Shown here one piece after another: positions 38,911-48,630 of a stretch of DNA of 64,000 bases. Under the pieces are notes generated by a model. The model saw nothing but the letters and a program-made list of their open reading frames with translations, was not told the DNA's origin and ran no database searches. The stretch lies in the NCBI RefSeq assembly GCF_000518605.1, contig NZ_JADX01000014.1, positions 157,589 through 221,588 on the forward strand, given 5' to 3'. The position numbers and the translations under genes were made by a program. The DNA is from Shewanella fidelis ATCC BAA-318. GTDB taxonomy: Bacteria > Pseudomonadota > Gammaproteobacteria > Enterobacterales > Shewanellaceae. The first letter of the stretch is position 1. Every line of letters starts with the position of its first letter.

Positions 38911-40695
38911 ATGGTCGAGCGACAAAAACAGATTGGACGTGATCGCGTTTCACGCTTAGTAAGCTGGGGACATTGGTTTGCCTTTATTAATGGTCTATTA
39001 GCCATTATTGTCGGTTACCGATACCTCGATACCATAGGTTTACCTGAATCATTTATTGGCTGGGGTTACTTAGTCATAAGCACTATAGGTCATTTTAGCT
39101 TTTTAGCTTTTATGGTCTATTTGGTGCTTATCTTTCCTATTACCTTAATCCTGCCCTACTCCAAGATTTTGCGGGGTTACGCTGCAGTAGTCGCAACACT
39201 CAGTCTCTGTATATTACTCTACGACACCGTCATTTATGACGACTACGGTCTGCATTTGAGCCCATTTGTATTTGATCTCGCCTGGGCTGATTTAAACGCC
39301 CTTTTACGCGGAACCTCATACATCATTACACCTATTGCTATTTTAGCGATAGAGCTAACTTTGGCTAATTTCCTGTGGAAACGTATAGAGAAGATCCGCA
39401 AACTCAATATTGGCAACAAGGTCGTAGCTGTTGTTGGTGCTTGCTTTGTTGCAAGTCATTTAGTACATATTTGGGGTGATGCCGCAGATGTGACCGAAAT
39501 TACTCATTTCGACGATGCCTATCCATTATCCTACCCAGCAACGGCAAAAAGTTTAATGGAGAGCTATGGCATAGAAGGCAGTCAGAGCAATAAAAATAAA
39601 ACGCCACCTAAATCCAGTCTCAAATACCCATTATCTGCGATGCAGTGCACTGCTGATAATCAACCTAATATTCTCGTGATTGCGGTAGAAAGTTTAAGAG
39701 CCGACTTAGTTGATAAATCAACCATGCCTTTTTTGGCTAACTACGCTAAGCAAAACATGAACTTTACCCAACACTTAAGCGGTGGTAATCAGTTTAACAG
39801 TGGTATGTTTAGTTTGCTTTATGGGCTACAAGGCAGTTACTCCAATGCGGTCGATTTACATTTCGAAAGCCCTGTCATGACCCAAGAGCTATTGCAACAA
39901 GGCTATCAATTAGGCTTGTTCACAACACAAGACACAGCAGCGGTGCCACAAGCTATTTATAACGACTTCAAGCGCGTGGACGCAAAACACACTGATAGTT
40001 ACGCCAAATCAGATCTGCAGTCAATTGCTAACTGGAAACAGTGGACCCAAGCCACAACAGCGCCTTGGTTTAGCTTACTTAACTTAAAGTCACCAGAAAG
40101 CTACGATACTCCGATTGGCTTTTTAGGCATAAAAACCGTCCAGTCTGCCACTAAACTAAAGCCTGCTGAAAAAGTACTATTTAACCAATATAGGCAGTCT
40201 CTGCACTTTGTAGATCAACAAATAGAGCAAGTTGTTTCAGCTCTGCCTGAAAACACTTTAGTCGTGATTACAGGTGTTAGCGGTAAAGTGTTTACCAGTA
40301 ACACCAATGAAGCTAGCGTCAACCTTTCTCCAGCGAGTGTGCATGTGCCGATGATCATCCATTGGCCAGATGAAGATAAAGGTAAACAGATCAATTACCG
40401 CACGACTCATAATGGTTTAGTACCAGCAATTATGACCCAAGCACTAGGTTGCACCAATCCAGCTTCTGATTACAGCTCAGATCAAAGTTTAATGCAGCCA
40501 AGTGATAAAACATGGGTATATGTTGGCGACCATCGAATTTTTGCCATTTATCAAGCGTCTGAGATCACTGTCATTGACCGTCATGGCAAATATCGTATTT
40601 ACGATGATAAATATAGTAAGCGCTTAAAAAAGAAGCTCAGTGCACCAGAACTAGTTGAAGTGATGCGTGAGGGGCGTCGACTTTATATTCATTAA
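38911..40695 (+). CDS. yejM: inner-membrane sulfatase-like protein YejM/PbgA
   Basis: 594 residues: five transmembrane helices in the N-terminal DUF3413 domain (to ~190), then a periplasmic sulfatase-fold domain beginning NILVIAVESLRADLV. It ends in a basic tail (KYSKRLKKKLSAPE). In E. coli YejM senses lipopolysaccharide and controls LpxC turnover via LapB/FtsH. Homology suggests the same lipid A homeostasis role here. Last gene before tRNA-Pro. Confidence 0.93.
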   Translation: MVERQKQIGRDRVSRLVSWGHWFAFINGLLAIIVGYRYLDTIGLPESFIGWGYLVISTIGHFSFLAFMVYLVLIFPITLILPYSKILRGYAAVVATLSLCILLYDTVIYDDYGLHLSPFVFDLAWADLNALLRGTSYIITPIAILAIELTLANFLWKRIEKIRKLNIGNKVVAVVGACFVASHLVHIWGDAADVTEITHFDDAYPLSYPATAKSLMESYGIEGSQSNKNKTPPKSSLKYPLSAMQCTADNQPNILVIAVESLRADLVDKSTMPFLANYAKQNMNFTQHLSGGNQFNSGMFSLLYGLQGSYSNAVDLHFESPVMTQELLQQGYQLGLFTTQDTAAVPQAIYNDFKRVDAKHTDSYAKSDLQSIANWKQWTQATTAPWFSLLNLKSPESYDTPIGFLGIKTVQSATKLKPAEKVLFNQYRQSLHFVDQQIEQVVSALPENTLVVITGVSGKVFTSNTNEASVNLSPASVHVPMIIHWPDEDKGKQINYRTTHNGLVPAIMTQALGCTNPASDYSSDQSLMQPSDKTWVYVGDHRIFAIYQASEITVIDRHGKYRIYDDKYSKRLKKKLSAPELVEVMREGRRLYIH

Positions 40696-40763
40696 GCATA
40701 TAAAGTTATACCACTTCGATAACGAAATGATAGCGATTATCTGTAAGCTGTTTGTATTTAATT

Positions 40764-40840
40764 CGGGATATGGCCTAGCCCGGTAAGGCGCTTGTCTGGG
40801 GGACAAGAGATCACAGGTTCAAATCCTGTTATCCCGACCA
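40764..40840 (+). tRNA. tRNA-Pro (anticodon GGG)
   Basis: 77 nt with encoded CCA. Acceptor stem CGGGATA/TATCCCG with C1-G72 and A73, typical of proline tRNA; D stem GCC/GGC; anticodon stem CTTGT/ACAAG with loop CTGGGGG, giving anticodon GGG; T arm ACAGG-TTCAAAT-CCTGT. A terminator follows at 40870. Confidence 0.97.
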
Positions 40841-40867
40841 AATTTTAAAAGTTCAGTTCAGAGAAAA

Positions 40868-40898
40868 CAAAAAAGCACTGCCTAAGCAGTGCTTTTTT
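40868..40898. terminator. bidirectional terminator after tRNA-Pro
   Basis: AGCACTGC (40874-40881) and GCAGTGCT (40886-40893) with a CTAA loop, an A-run on the left and a T-run on the right. It serves the tRNA on the plus strand and the cytochrome gene on the minus strand. Confidence 0.9.
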
Positions 40899-40910
40899 AT
40901 TACAACGATA

Positions 40911-41135
40911 TTATTCGTGACAATCAGCACATTCTTTGATTGTTAGATCTGGAGTGTGAACTTCTTTGTCTAGTTCATGAGCACTTGCCATATCATGACA
41001 ATCATTACAAGTAGCAATGGTTGCTTCCATTTCTGTGTGCTCTTCAACGTTGATAGTCTCGTGACAATCAGTACAGTTTACTGCCATAGCAGATGCTGAA
41101 AACGCAAGTGCTGCAACCAAAGTTAAATATTTCAT
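40911..41135 (-). CDS. small periplasmic triheme c-type cytochrome
   Basis: 74 residues from the second ATG (41135), which has AAGGA 6 nt upstream; the first ATG (41141) would give no SD spacing. Signal peptide MKYLTLVAALAFSASAMA. Three CxxCH haem motifs at 21-25, 43-47 and 69-73, the last only one residue from the C-terminus. Exactly three other histidines (33, 53, 60) could be the second axial ligands. It is smaller than the small tetraheme cytochrome of Shewanella and has one haem fewer. Likely periplasmic electron carrier. The 440-bp gap upstream (41136-41575) shows no further gene or clear operator. Confidence 0.88.
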   Translation of the reverse strand: MKYLTLVAALAFSASAMAVNCTDCHETINVEEHTEMEATIATCNDCHDMASAHELDKEVHTPDLTIKECADCHE

Positions 41136-41575
41136 ATGCATTCCTTAATATCGGAGTTATTGCGCTTAATGCTTTTTTAACAAAGCTATTAAGGCCTTTA
41201 TTGTTAAAGCTGTTTGAAAAATTAATAAGTTAATGATTCTTGAGCCATGTCTAACATGATATGAATTAAACTTAATTGAAACTTAAATTTCAATCTCTAG
41301 TTGAACAAATGCTGAACAACATCACGATGAGTTTTCAAGGTTGTGAGCAAGGTCAGACATATACTCAATTGAGCTATTTTATTTTTCAAAGGATCTAAAA
41401 TAATGCTCAATAAAATCATTGTGAAAACATCAGATATAAATCTAATGATTTCTGGCGCAGAATGTTTTTTTACGTCAATAATTGTTGCTATCCAGCCTTA
41501 AAGTTAATAGATTGTAAATGATGCTTTTTTGCATAGAAGCCACTCTCCAACTGCAGTAAAAAATAGGCAGCACTT

Positions 41576-43738
41576 TTGGATAAAATCAAAAATAATAAAG
41601 TTATCTTTGCCACCGTTTTAGGGCTAATAGGTTTCACTATAAATCTTTACCCTATTCACCTTTTCGCCAACGTTCAGTTAATCCTTGGTAATGTTGCTTA
41701 TGTTATTTCAGCAATCTTACTTGGCCCTTGGTATGCGTTTTATACTGCAATGATTGCCGTTAGTGGCCTGATGATTGCTTGGGATAGCTTCCATGTTTAC
41801 TTTTTGTTTGGCGTAGAAGCAATATGCCTTGCCTTGGCAAGACGGCGCGATATTTATGCGCTATACGCCAACTTTGGCTTTTGGCTAATTCTAGGTATGC
41901 CATTGTTTTATCTGTACCTTTCACAATTTACAGAGTTACCTAGCGGCCATATTGCTTTTATCAGCCTAAAACAGGGGATAAATGGCTTGCTATATACCAG
42001 TATGGGTTCCTTACTTATCATACTGACTCCTACGTTTTGGCACTTTAAGAATAAAGTTAAAGACCAACAGCGACGCACCTTTAATGCGCAGCTAACTTAT
42101 ACTTTTTCTTTAGTCATTACCGTTGCATTACTGCTTGCGGCATTGATGTTTAATAATCAATTTATCGAGCGTCAACAGAATTTACTTTATGCCAATATAA
42201 AAAACTCTGCTGATAACCTTGCAGCCTCTACGCAAGCCTATATTGATATGCATACCCAAGCTATTCATAACGCGGCACAGTGGTTGAGTTTAAATCAGCA
42301 TAGCGCCACTGATGAACAAACCCTGTTGACTCAGTTGCATAGTAACTATCCGGGATTTATTACTATGCTGCTGGCAGATAAACAAGCAAACATTGTTGCG
42401 GCCAGCCCTGCGTCATTAATAACTAAGCGCAATTCTCAAGTGCCTCTTAATATCGCTGAGCGAGACTATTTTATAGAGGCGTTTATTAATCAACGTACAT
42501 TCATATCGCCGCTATTTTTGGGTAAAGGCTTTGGTCGCGATCCAATTGTTGCTATCAGTGCTCCGCTTTATCACCCTGATAACAGGCATAGTCCTAGAGG
42601 GATCATTGAGGGATCACTGGATTTAAACCAATTCAAATTGATTGATGAAATAGATAACCACAACCAACATCAAACCATGCTGCTCATCGATAACAATAAT
42701 CGAGTTATCTATGCATCGGAGAGCTTGCAGTTAACGACGTTAACCGAATTTACTTATTCTGAGCCAAGTGACAAGTACATCACGCCGTTTCCTATGATAA
42801 ACCTCGATCCAAACAATAGTGTGGCACCCGAATATGTGTATGCTAGCGTAACATTAAATAATGGCTGGAAACTCCTCATTCTGAACCCTTTTAGACCACT
42901 GGTTGAATTAGTAGAAAATATGTATGTGGCAACGTTTGCAATTTTGATTGCTTCACTACTTATCGCACTCTATTTGTCCCGGGTAATTAGCGCACGCCTT
43001 ACCTTACCATTGGAAAATATCGCTAATAAGTTCAGTACCAAATCAGCAAATAGTGATAAAGATTATGCGGTGGATAACGAGTCTCCAAAAGAGATTTATT
43101 CATTATTCAAACGGTTACAACAAAGTAAAAGTCAGCTAATTGGTTATCAATTAGAACTTGAAGAAAAAGTAGCTCTCAGAACTGTAGAGCTAGAACACGC
43201 TAATAATCGCCTTAAGGCCTTAGCAGAAAAAGACTCGTTAACAGGCCTGTATAATCGCCGTTATGCAGAAAATAAATTCACTGAAATACAAGAACTTTGC
43301 CAACGTACAGATGAGGTCATTGCTATCGCGCTGCTCGATCTTGATAAGTTCAAATTTATTAATGACACCTATGGCCATCACAGTGGTGATCTCACCTTAA
43401 AAGTGGTAGCCGAGCAATTAAAACGAGAGTTTAAGCGTAACTCTGACATAGTTGTACGCTATGGCGGCGAAGAGTTTTTATTGATTATGCCATTATGTAA
43501 TGCATTAAAAATTGAAGAACATTTAGACAACTTCAGGCAAAGGCTTGCCAAAATTGTGATCGACAATAAAGAAGACAATCATCAATTCACCGTGACCACC
43601 AGCATAGGAGCTGTTTTAGGTAACGGAACCTTCAGTGCGTCCCTAGAAGACTGGGTAAAGCAAGCCGACATCAATTTATACCAAGCTAAGCATTCAGGCC
43701 GTAACAAGCTAGTGTTTACTACCTTAGCCAATGAGTAG
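41576..43738 (+). CDS. membrane sensor diguanylate cyclase (polytopic N-terminus, dCACHE, GGDEF)
   Basis: 720 residues from a TTG start; the GGCAG stretch 9-12 nt upstream is the only SD candidate, so the start is tentative. About six hydrophobic segments to ~165, another TM near 175-195, an extracytoplasmic dCACHE-like region (ERDYFIEAF ... GFGRDPIVAISAPLY), TM near 455-475, a coiled-coil linker, then GGDEF: DSLTGLYNRRY, LDLDKFKFINDTYGH, RYGGEEF. The active site is intact and an RxxD inhibitory site (RNSD) sits five residues before GGEEF, so c-di-GMP synthesis with product inhibition is expected. Ligand unknown. Confidence 0.9.
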   Translation: MDKIKNNKVIFATVLGLIGFTINLYPIHLFANVQLILGNVAYVISAILLGPWYAFYTAMIAVSGLMIAWDSFHVYFLFGVEAICLALARRRDIYALYANFGFWLILGMPLFYLYLSQFTELPSGHIAFISLKQGINGLLYTSMGSLLIILTPTFWHFKNKVKDQQRRTFNAQLTYTFSLVITVALLLAALMFNNQFIERQQNLLYANIKNSADNLAASTQAYIDMHTQAIHNAAQWLSLNQHSATDEQTLLTQLHSNYPGFITMLLADKQANIVAASPASLITKRNSQVPLNIAERDYFIEAFINQRTFISPLFLGKGFGRDPIVAISAPLYHPDNRHSPRGIIEGSLDLNQFKLIDEIDNHNQHQTMLLIDNNNRVIYASESLQLTTLTEFTYSEPSDKYITPFPMINLDPNNSVAPEYVYASVTLNNGWKLLILNPFRPLVELVENMYVATFAILIASLLIALYLSRVISARLTLPLENIANKFSTKSANSDKDYAVDNESPKEIYSLFKRLQQSKSQLIGYQLELEEKVALRTVELEHANNRLKALAEKDSLTGLYNRRYAENKFTEIQELCQRTDEVIAIALLDLDKFKFINDTYGHHSGDLTLKVVAEQLKREFKRNSDIVVRYGGEEFLLIMPLCNALKIEEHLDNFRQRLAKIVIDNKEDNHQFTVTTSIGAVLGNGTFSASLEDWVKQADINLYQAKHSGRNKLVFTTLANE

Positions 43739-43748
43739 CCACAACAGT

Positions 43749-45188
43749 CTAAGGAGTAAAAGTATTATCTATTTTCTCTAGCATATAGGGATAAAAGGGA
43801 TTCCATTTTTGACGCATCATCTCACTTGCAGGCACAGTTATCACACCGCGTTCTCCCTTTGATGCACCAAGTCCTATTTGAATATGACTACGGTTAACAT
43901 CTGCAATAGGCCCATACAAGGGATCTAATTGCGGAAAAGGCAGCGCCACATGGGAAAGCGAATATACTTGTTTAGGCCATTGTAGATTTAGAGGCTGCAG
44001 TTGACGATTATTTAAGGTGCGAGCTTGTACCTTTCGGGTATCAGTAGCTTGGTTTTCCACAAGCGTAAATGTAAATTCAAAACCTCCCTGTTGCATCATA
44101 TCTGTATAAGGCATTAACGGATCACTATTCATCAAGCTCATATTCACTTTAGTTCGATTAATATCAAATAAAACCAGTTCATGGCCTGCATTTGGTAACT
44201 TTAAATAGAGTTCATTAACCACTGCAGCAGTATCAACCGTATCATCAGTCAATGATTGAAAGGTCAAAATCGGGGGCAGTTCTTTGAGCTTATTTTCACC
44301 CAACATCTTTATTAAGCTCAAATTATTTATAGACAATTGATACACTACATCTCCCGCATTAACCGCAAAAGAGCCATATTTAAATGGATCATACTCAGGT
44401 TGAATACTATTCCAGCTTAACTTGTCTAAACCAAGCGCATACCCAAGTATTGATTGCCACTTAGCTCCCGCAGCAACGGGTGACAAACCTATTGCCGGAG
44501 AGAGCAACACCATTGCAGAATACGCAGGTTGGTCATTGGCAGCAATTCGCTCAAGTTCATGGTTTAATGCTAGCGCCGCACCAGTAGAGTAGCCGATAAC
44601 ATAGAGTGGCTTACCAGCAAGTGACTGTTGTAGATCTTGAGTTGCAATATTCACCGCAGCAGCTAAATCTTGCCAACGCATATGGGTCAATGCCGATGGA
44701 ACTGTGCCATGGCCTGGCAGCCTTAACGCCAAAACATGTGCTTTATCTTTAAAATGTTTTGCAAAGTGGGACATGGCATAAGGGGAATCTGACATACCAT
44801 GTAATAATAGGACGCCAAAATCGGCATTTTTGTTGGGCCATTCGAAACTACGGTTCCAATCTTGCGGCCAATGAGTCGGTGACGAATAACTGCCCTTTAC
44901 ATACCGATTAAGTACATCAAAAGACTCCGGTTCAAGTAGCTTTTGATACACTTTATTATCTAATTCAGCAAATAACTTTTCCTCAAGTTTTAGGTATTCA
45001 TCAAAACTGCTAACATCGGAAGAGGCACGATACTCAGATTGTAAATCGGTAGTATGCCAGATCGACAAGTCAGGACGAGAGTTTAAGTACCAAACTGCCA
45101 TTGCTACGAGCGCAATACTTGTACCAATCAATGAATAAAATACAGCAAAAGCAAGATGTTTTGTTGAACCGATAATAATAGATTTCAT
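43749..45188 (-). CDS. membrane-anchored alpha/beta hydrolase
   Basis: 479 residues. A single TM anchor at about 12-34. The hydrolase core begins FGVLLLHGMSDSPYAM (oxyanion region) and has the nucleophile elbow GYSTG with Ser201. An aspartate candidate is in SLTDDTVD (about 310) and a histidine candidate in SLSHVALPFP (about 415). Most like carboxylesterase/lysophospholipase-type enzymes with a long C-terminal extension; substrate unknown. Converges on the diguanylate cyclase gene with 10 bp between. Confidence 0.78.
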   Translation of the reverse strand: MKSIIIGSTKHLAFAVFYSLIGTSIALVAMAVWYLNSRPDLSIWHTTDLQSEYRASSDVSSFDEYLKLEEKLFAELDNKVYQKLLEPESFDVLNRYVKGSYSSPTHWPQDWNRSFEWPNKNADFGVLLLHGMSDSPYAMSHFAKHFKDKAHVLALRLPGHGTVPSALTHMRWQDLAAAVNIATQDLQQSLAGKPLYVIGYSTGAALALNHELERIAANDQPAYSAMVLLSPAIGLSPVAAGAKWQSILGYALGLDKLSWNSIQPEYDPFKYGSFAVNAGDVVYQLSINNLSLIKMLGENKLKELPPILTFQSLTDDTVDTAAVVNELYLKLPNAGHELVLFDINRTKVNMSLMNSDPLMPYTDMMQQGGFEFTFTLVENQATDTRKVQARTLNNRQLQPLNLQWPKQVYSLSHVALPFPQLDPLYGPIADVNRSHIQIGLGASKGERGVITVPASEMMRQKWNPFYPYMLEKIDNTFTP

Positions 45189-45295
45189 ATGTTTTGCTAT
45201 TCATCCTTAATCAGCAGAATATTGATACTAACTGGTAAAGCAGTCGTTATAAAACGAGAACCAACTGAAAACTAATTTAAAATAGGTCAATATCA

Positions 45296-45772
45296 ATGAG
45301 CCAAAATATGCTTGTCATAGGTAATCAAGATGCAAGTCATTGCTTCTATTTGCCCACGCCACCACAAATCCCCTCAAACTGGCAATATGACTCATTTGAT
45401 GCTACTGCCAGCTTAATCGCTGCAAACGGCAACCATTGGCGTAAAATCCTCACCATAATGGCAAAGTTGTCAGTTCTCGATACAAACTGGCGCAACTACC
45501 GTGACACTCAGCTACTCAAACAAAATGAGTGTCTCGTCATAGGAGCAACAAACTTAATGACCAATGCAATACATCATTTTGTTTGTGGGCAGCAAAGCGC
45601 GCATAAGCTGGAGCTTAATATGCTCGATATGACCGAGCTTAAAGGCTCTGAAGAGTTTATAAGCCGTCTGCATTCTAACCTCTACCTATGCCCATACTTT
45701 GACTATCGACAATTTCCTAACCAGCATATTGATAATTTGCGTCGTTACTTGGATCTGCCTGCGCTACTATAA
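45296..45772 (+). CDS. hypothetical protein, unrecognised family
   Basis: 158 residues, soluble, no signal peptide. It opens MSQNMLVIGNQDASHCFYLP and contains NHWRKILTIMAKL and a C-terminal PYFDYRQFPNQHIDNLRRYLD segment. Cysteine and histidine are scattered without a metal motif. The stop is followed by a palindromic TAATACC-type repeat and a terminator. No function proposed. Confidence 0.65.
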   Translation: MSQNMLVIGNQDASHCFYLPTPPQIPSNWQYDSFDATASLIAANGNHWRKILTIMAKLSVLDTNWRNYRDTQLLKQNECLVIGATNLMTNAIHHFVCGQQSAHKLELNMLDMTELKGSEEFISRLHSNLYLCPYFDYRQFPNQHIDNLRRYLDLPALL

Positions 45773-45785
45773 TACCAATTGGTAT
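45770..45785. repeat. TAATACC-type palindromic repeat
   Basis: ATACCAATTGGTAT is a perfect 14-bp palindrome that begins inside the stop codon (TAATACC). Related copies start at the stop codons at 7186 (TAATACCAACTG) and 48493 (TAATACCGGTAA), and ATACCGGTAT occurs at 45842. GGTATAACT follows the 45772 and 45842 copies and also occurs inverted at 40704. Confidence 0.55.
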
Positions 45786-45814
45786 AACTCATAAGCCAAT
45801 CTTACTATCGCTCT

Positions 45815-45838
45815 AAAAAAGGCGCCTACGCGCCTTTC
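45815..45838 (-). terminator. intrinsic terminator of nadE
   Basis: GGCGC (45821-45825) and GCGCC (45830-45834), extended by A/T pairs. Six T residues follow on the minus strand, 36 bp past the nadE stop. Confidence 0.82.
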
Positions 45839-45874
45839 TAAATACCGGTATAACTTGCAACTCAAACGCAACGA

Positions 45875-46711
45875 CTAATCATAAATTGTTGGGATCGCTT
45901 CACGCTTATGTTGAGTTGCCCGATAAATACCTATGAGCTTATCGTTAACAAAGTCACTCACCTCTTTTCCTTCAAGAAAGTCATCGATTTGATCGTAAGT
46001 TAACCCTAACGCCACTTCATCTTCTAATTGTGGCTTGGCCTCTTCTAAATCTGCAGTAGGTGCTTTAACAACCAATCGTTCAGGTGCACCGAGATAAGCA
46101 GCTAATTGACGTACTTGACGCTTATTCAAGCCAAATAGTGGCGCTAGATCACAAGCACCATCACCCCATTTCGTATAAAAACCGGTGATATTTTCTGCGC
46201 TATGATCGGTACCGACAACTAAGCCAGCGACAAGCCCCGCGATCTCATACTGTGCAACCATACGCATGCGCGCTTTTACATTACCTTTAACGAAATCAAT
46301 TTTATCCACATCAGGTAAAGCAATACCGGCAGCTTCGACCGCGCTAAGTGTTTCAGCATGCACACCATCTACACCTTGCTTAACATTAACAGTAACTTGC
46401 TTTGACGGCTGGATAAATTGACAAGCCATTTGCGCTTCATCTTCATCTTTTTGCACATTGTATGGCAGACGCACAGCAATAAACTGGTAATTAGAAGCGT
46501 CTGCCTCAAGGTTTGTATTTATTTCGTCTACAGCTAACTGGCATAAACGCCCCGCTAATGAAGAATCAACACCACCACTAATCCCCAAAACTAAAGAACG
46601 AGTATTTGATTGCTTAAGCTTAGACTTGATAAATGCAACTCGCCTTTGAACCTCAAAAGCTGGGTCAATTGCCTTAAGCACCTTCATTTCCCTTAAGATC
46701 TGTCCTTTCAC
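45875..46711 (-). CDS. nadE: NH3-dependent NAD+ synthetase
   Basis: 278 residues from a GTG at 46709-46711 with GGAG 8 nt upstream; an in-frame ATG at 46732 adds seven residues but has no SD. PP-loop ATPase motif [10 protein letters not shown], NadE segment [34 protein letters not shown], then [17 protein letters not shown] (the latter two described by position around residues 155-205). It adenylates and amidates nicotinic acid adenine dinucleotide using ammonia. No glutaminase domain, as in E. coli NadE. Divergent from the LysE-type exporter. Confidence 0.94.
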   Translation of the reverse strand: MKGQILREMKVLKAIDPAFEVQRRVAFIKSKLKQSNTRSLVLGISGGVDSSLAGRLCQLAVDEINTNLEADASNYQFIAVRLPYNVQKDEDEAQMACQFIQPSKQVTVNVKQGVDGVHAETLSAVEAAGIALPDVDKIDFVKGNVKARMRMVAQYEIAGLVAGLVVGTDHSAENITGFYTKWGDGACDLAPLFGLNKRQVRQLAAYLGAPERLVVKAPTADLEEAKPQLEDEVALGLTYDQIDDFLEGKEVSDFVNDKLIGIYRATQHKREAIPTIYD

Positions 46712-46878
46712 TATTTGCTCTCCGCTGGCCATAGTTATAAATCGACATCTATTATGGGTGAATTTTTATCAATATTCACGAGCTGATTAACGCTATTCGT
46801 GCTAATTTACGATTTAAATCTTAAATACGCGATTTATCGTCAACAGTTCCGCCCATCAATAATTACTGCAGAGCATCA

Positions 46879-47529
46879 ATGGATTTTCAGATACTCATTT
46901 CACTGGCATTAGTGCACATAGTAGCGCTAGCAAGCCCAGGCCCCGACTTCGCACTAGTGGTGCGCATCGCCACACAAGAATCCCGCGCGACAGCGATTGC
47001 AGCTGCACTGGGTATTGCTATTGCAATTTTAGGCCACACACTCCTCAGTTTAACCGGGGTTAGCTTAATCATTAAAAGCTCTGAAGTGTTATTTACGCTG
47101 GTGCAACTTACAGGCGCAAGTTACTTAGCTTGGATGGGCTTAGGTGCATTAAGAGCTGCAAAGCAGCACTGGCAAGACAAGTTCACTGTAGAGCAAACTT
47201 CAGTAAGCAAAGGCTTAACTGTTTCTCAAGGCTTTATGCAAGGCCTATATACCAACATATTAAACCCAAAAGCCTTAGTGTTTTTTATTACGCTCTTTTC
47301 AACCTTGATCACGCCTCAAGTCAATTTAATCACCAAGAGCTTGGCCGCTGCTTTGCTGTTTAGTTTATCCTTTATTTGGTTTAGTTTTATCGCAATTGTA
47401 TTATCTAAACCCAGTATTCAACTCAAAATGAAGCAAGCTAGTCCGCTAATCAATTTATTAACTGGCCTAATCTTTGTGTTAGTCGCATTAGTGATTATCA
47501 ATAGTGTTATCAGCACTTATCTACAATAA
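46879..47529 (+). CDS. LysE/RhtB-family amino acid exporter
   Basis: 216 residues, six transmembrane segments. Family signature ASPGPDFALVVR near residues 18-29, then ASYLAWMGLGALR and NILNPKALVFFITLFS. RhtB-like exporters release amino acids or homoserine lactones; the substrate here is unknown. A 156-bp gap to the next gene shows nothing recognisable. Confidence 0.88.
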   Translation: MDFQILISLALVHIVALASPGPDFALVVRIATQESRATAIAAALGIAIAILGHTLLSLTGVSLIIKSSEVLFTLVQLTGASYLAWMGLGALRAAKQHWQDKFTVEQTSVSKGLTVSQGFMQGLYTNILNPKALVFFITLFSTLITPQVNLITKSLAAALLFSLSFIWFSFIAIVLSKPSIQLKMKQASPLINLLTGLIFVLVALVIINSVISTYLQ

Positions 47530-47685
47530 TTACAGGACACATAACGAGTTGAAAACTATTCCCCAAAGTGCAATATCAAGCAATATGTTGCGTTCATTAA
47601 CCCGTAATAGCGTGCTGTGACAAATACCCAGCTACCATTGAGGGTGTTACACTAGAATTGCTCACTATTAAGTTAAGATACTTTT

Positions 47686-48495
47686 ATGTCACAGCCACCA
47701 CTTCGCCAAGCAAAATCTCTCGATAATGTGTTTAATAGTGCCTATTGGCACCTTAGCCAGCAAGATTTTACCATCAGCGAGCTCCGCAGTAAGCTCGAGC
47801 GGAAAACCACCAATAGCCAATGGATTGATACGGTTATTTGCCGGCTGTTAGAAAGTGGCTATTTAAAAAGTAACATCGAATTTGCACAACGTTTTTGCCA
47901 ACTTAGTTTTGGCAACGATATTGGCGTTGGCGCCATAAAACGTAAACTACTGCAACGCGGAATAAGCGAAGTAGACATTACCGATGCGCTAGAAAAAGTC
48001 ATGAGCGAACAACATATTGATAGCTATCAAATGGCAAGCAATCGCTTATTAAATAAGTTTGAGCACTTTAATAACACCACAGCAGAAAAAGTCTTTAGTC
48101 AAATGACAAATAAAGGCTTTAATCGCGCCGAAATCAATTATGCGATTGAGCAACACCCCGCCAAAGATACCTTGCGCAGTAAACTAGCAATCAAAGCTGA
48201 AAAAGCTGACTTGGCCGTTGAAATTATTAAGCTATATAAAAAAGGCAAAGGCGGAAGCTTAATCTTACAAGAACTAAAACAACGGCTAATAGATGTAAGC
48301 GATTTTGAGCAAATTGTTTATCAATTGAGCTTATCTGAACAAGTCGACTTTTACGCAAGCTGTAAAGCTGAGCTCGATAAAAAGCGTTATGACTTAAGTG
48401 ACTTTAAAGAAAAGTCAAAAGCTTATGCCTATTTATGCCGCAAAGGCTTTAGCAGTGATGAAATAAAACACGCAATGTTATTGGAGGAAGAGTAA
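47686..48495 (+). CDS. RecX-domain protein, long form
   Basis: 269 residues, versus ~150 for typical RecX. The first ~105 residues have RecX-type three-helix repeats: SAYWHLSQQDFTISELRSKL, ICRLLESGYLKSNIEFAQRF, FGNDIGVGAIKRKLLQRGIS. Similar helical repeats recur weakly to the C-terminus (RLLNKFEH ... YAYLCRKGFSSDEIKHAM). RecX binds RecA and modulates its filaments. No recA is adjacent, so this may be a RecX paralogue; RecA binding is inferred from family only. Confidence 0.75.
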   Translation: MSQPPLRQAKSLDNVFNSAYWHLSQQDFTISELRSKLERKTTNSQWIDTVICRLLESGYLKSNIEFAQRFCQLSFGNDIGVGAIKRKLLQRGISEVDITDALEKVMSEQHIDSYQMASNRLLNKFEHFNNTTAEKVFSQMTNKGFNRAEINYAIEQHPAKDTLRSKLAIKAEKADLAVEIIKLYKKGKGGSLILQELKQRLIDVSDFEQIVYQLSLSEQVDFYASCKAELDKKRYDLSDFKEKSKAYAYLCRKGFSSDEIKHAMLLEEE

Positions 48496-48630
48496 TACCG
48501 GTAAAATGACGTTATGCTGCTATTGCAGCAGCTTTATGCGTTTCTGTGAAGCCACCTATAGAATACCGCTTATGCTTTAAAGTAAGCTTGTTACTTCTAA
48601 TCTGATTTCTGTAGCCAGAGGTAAAAGCTA

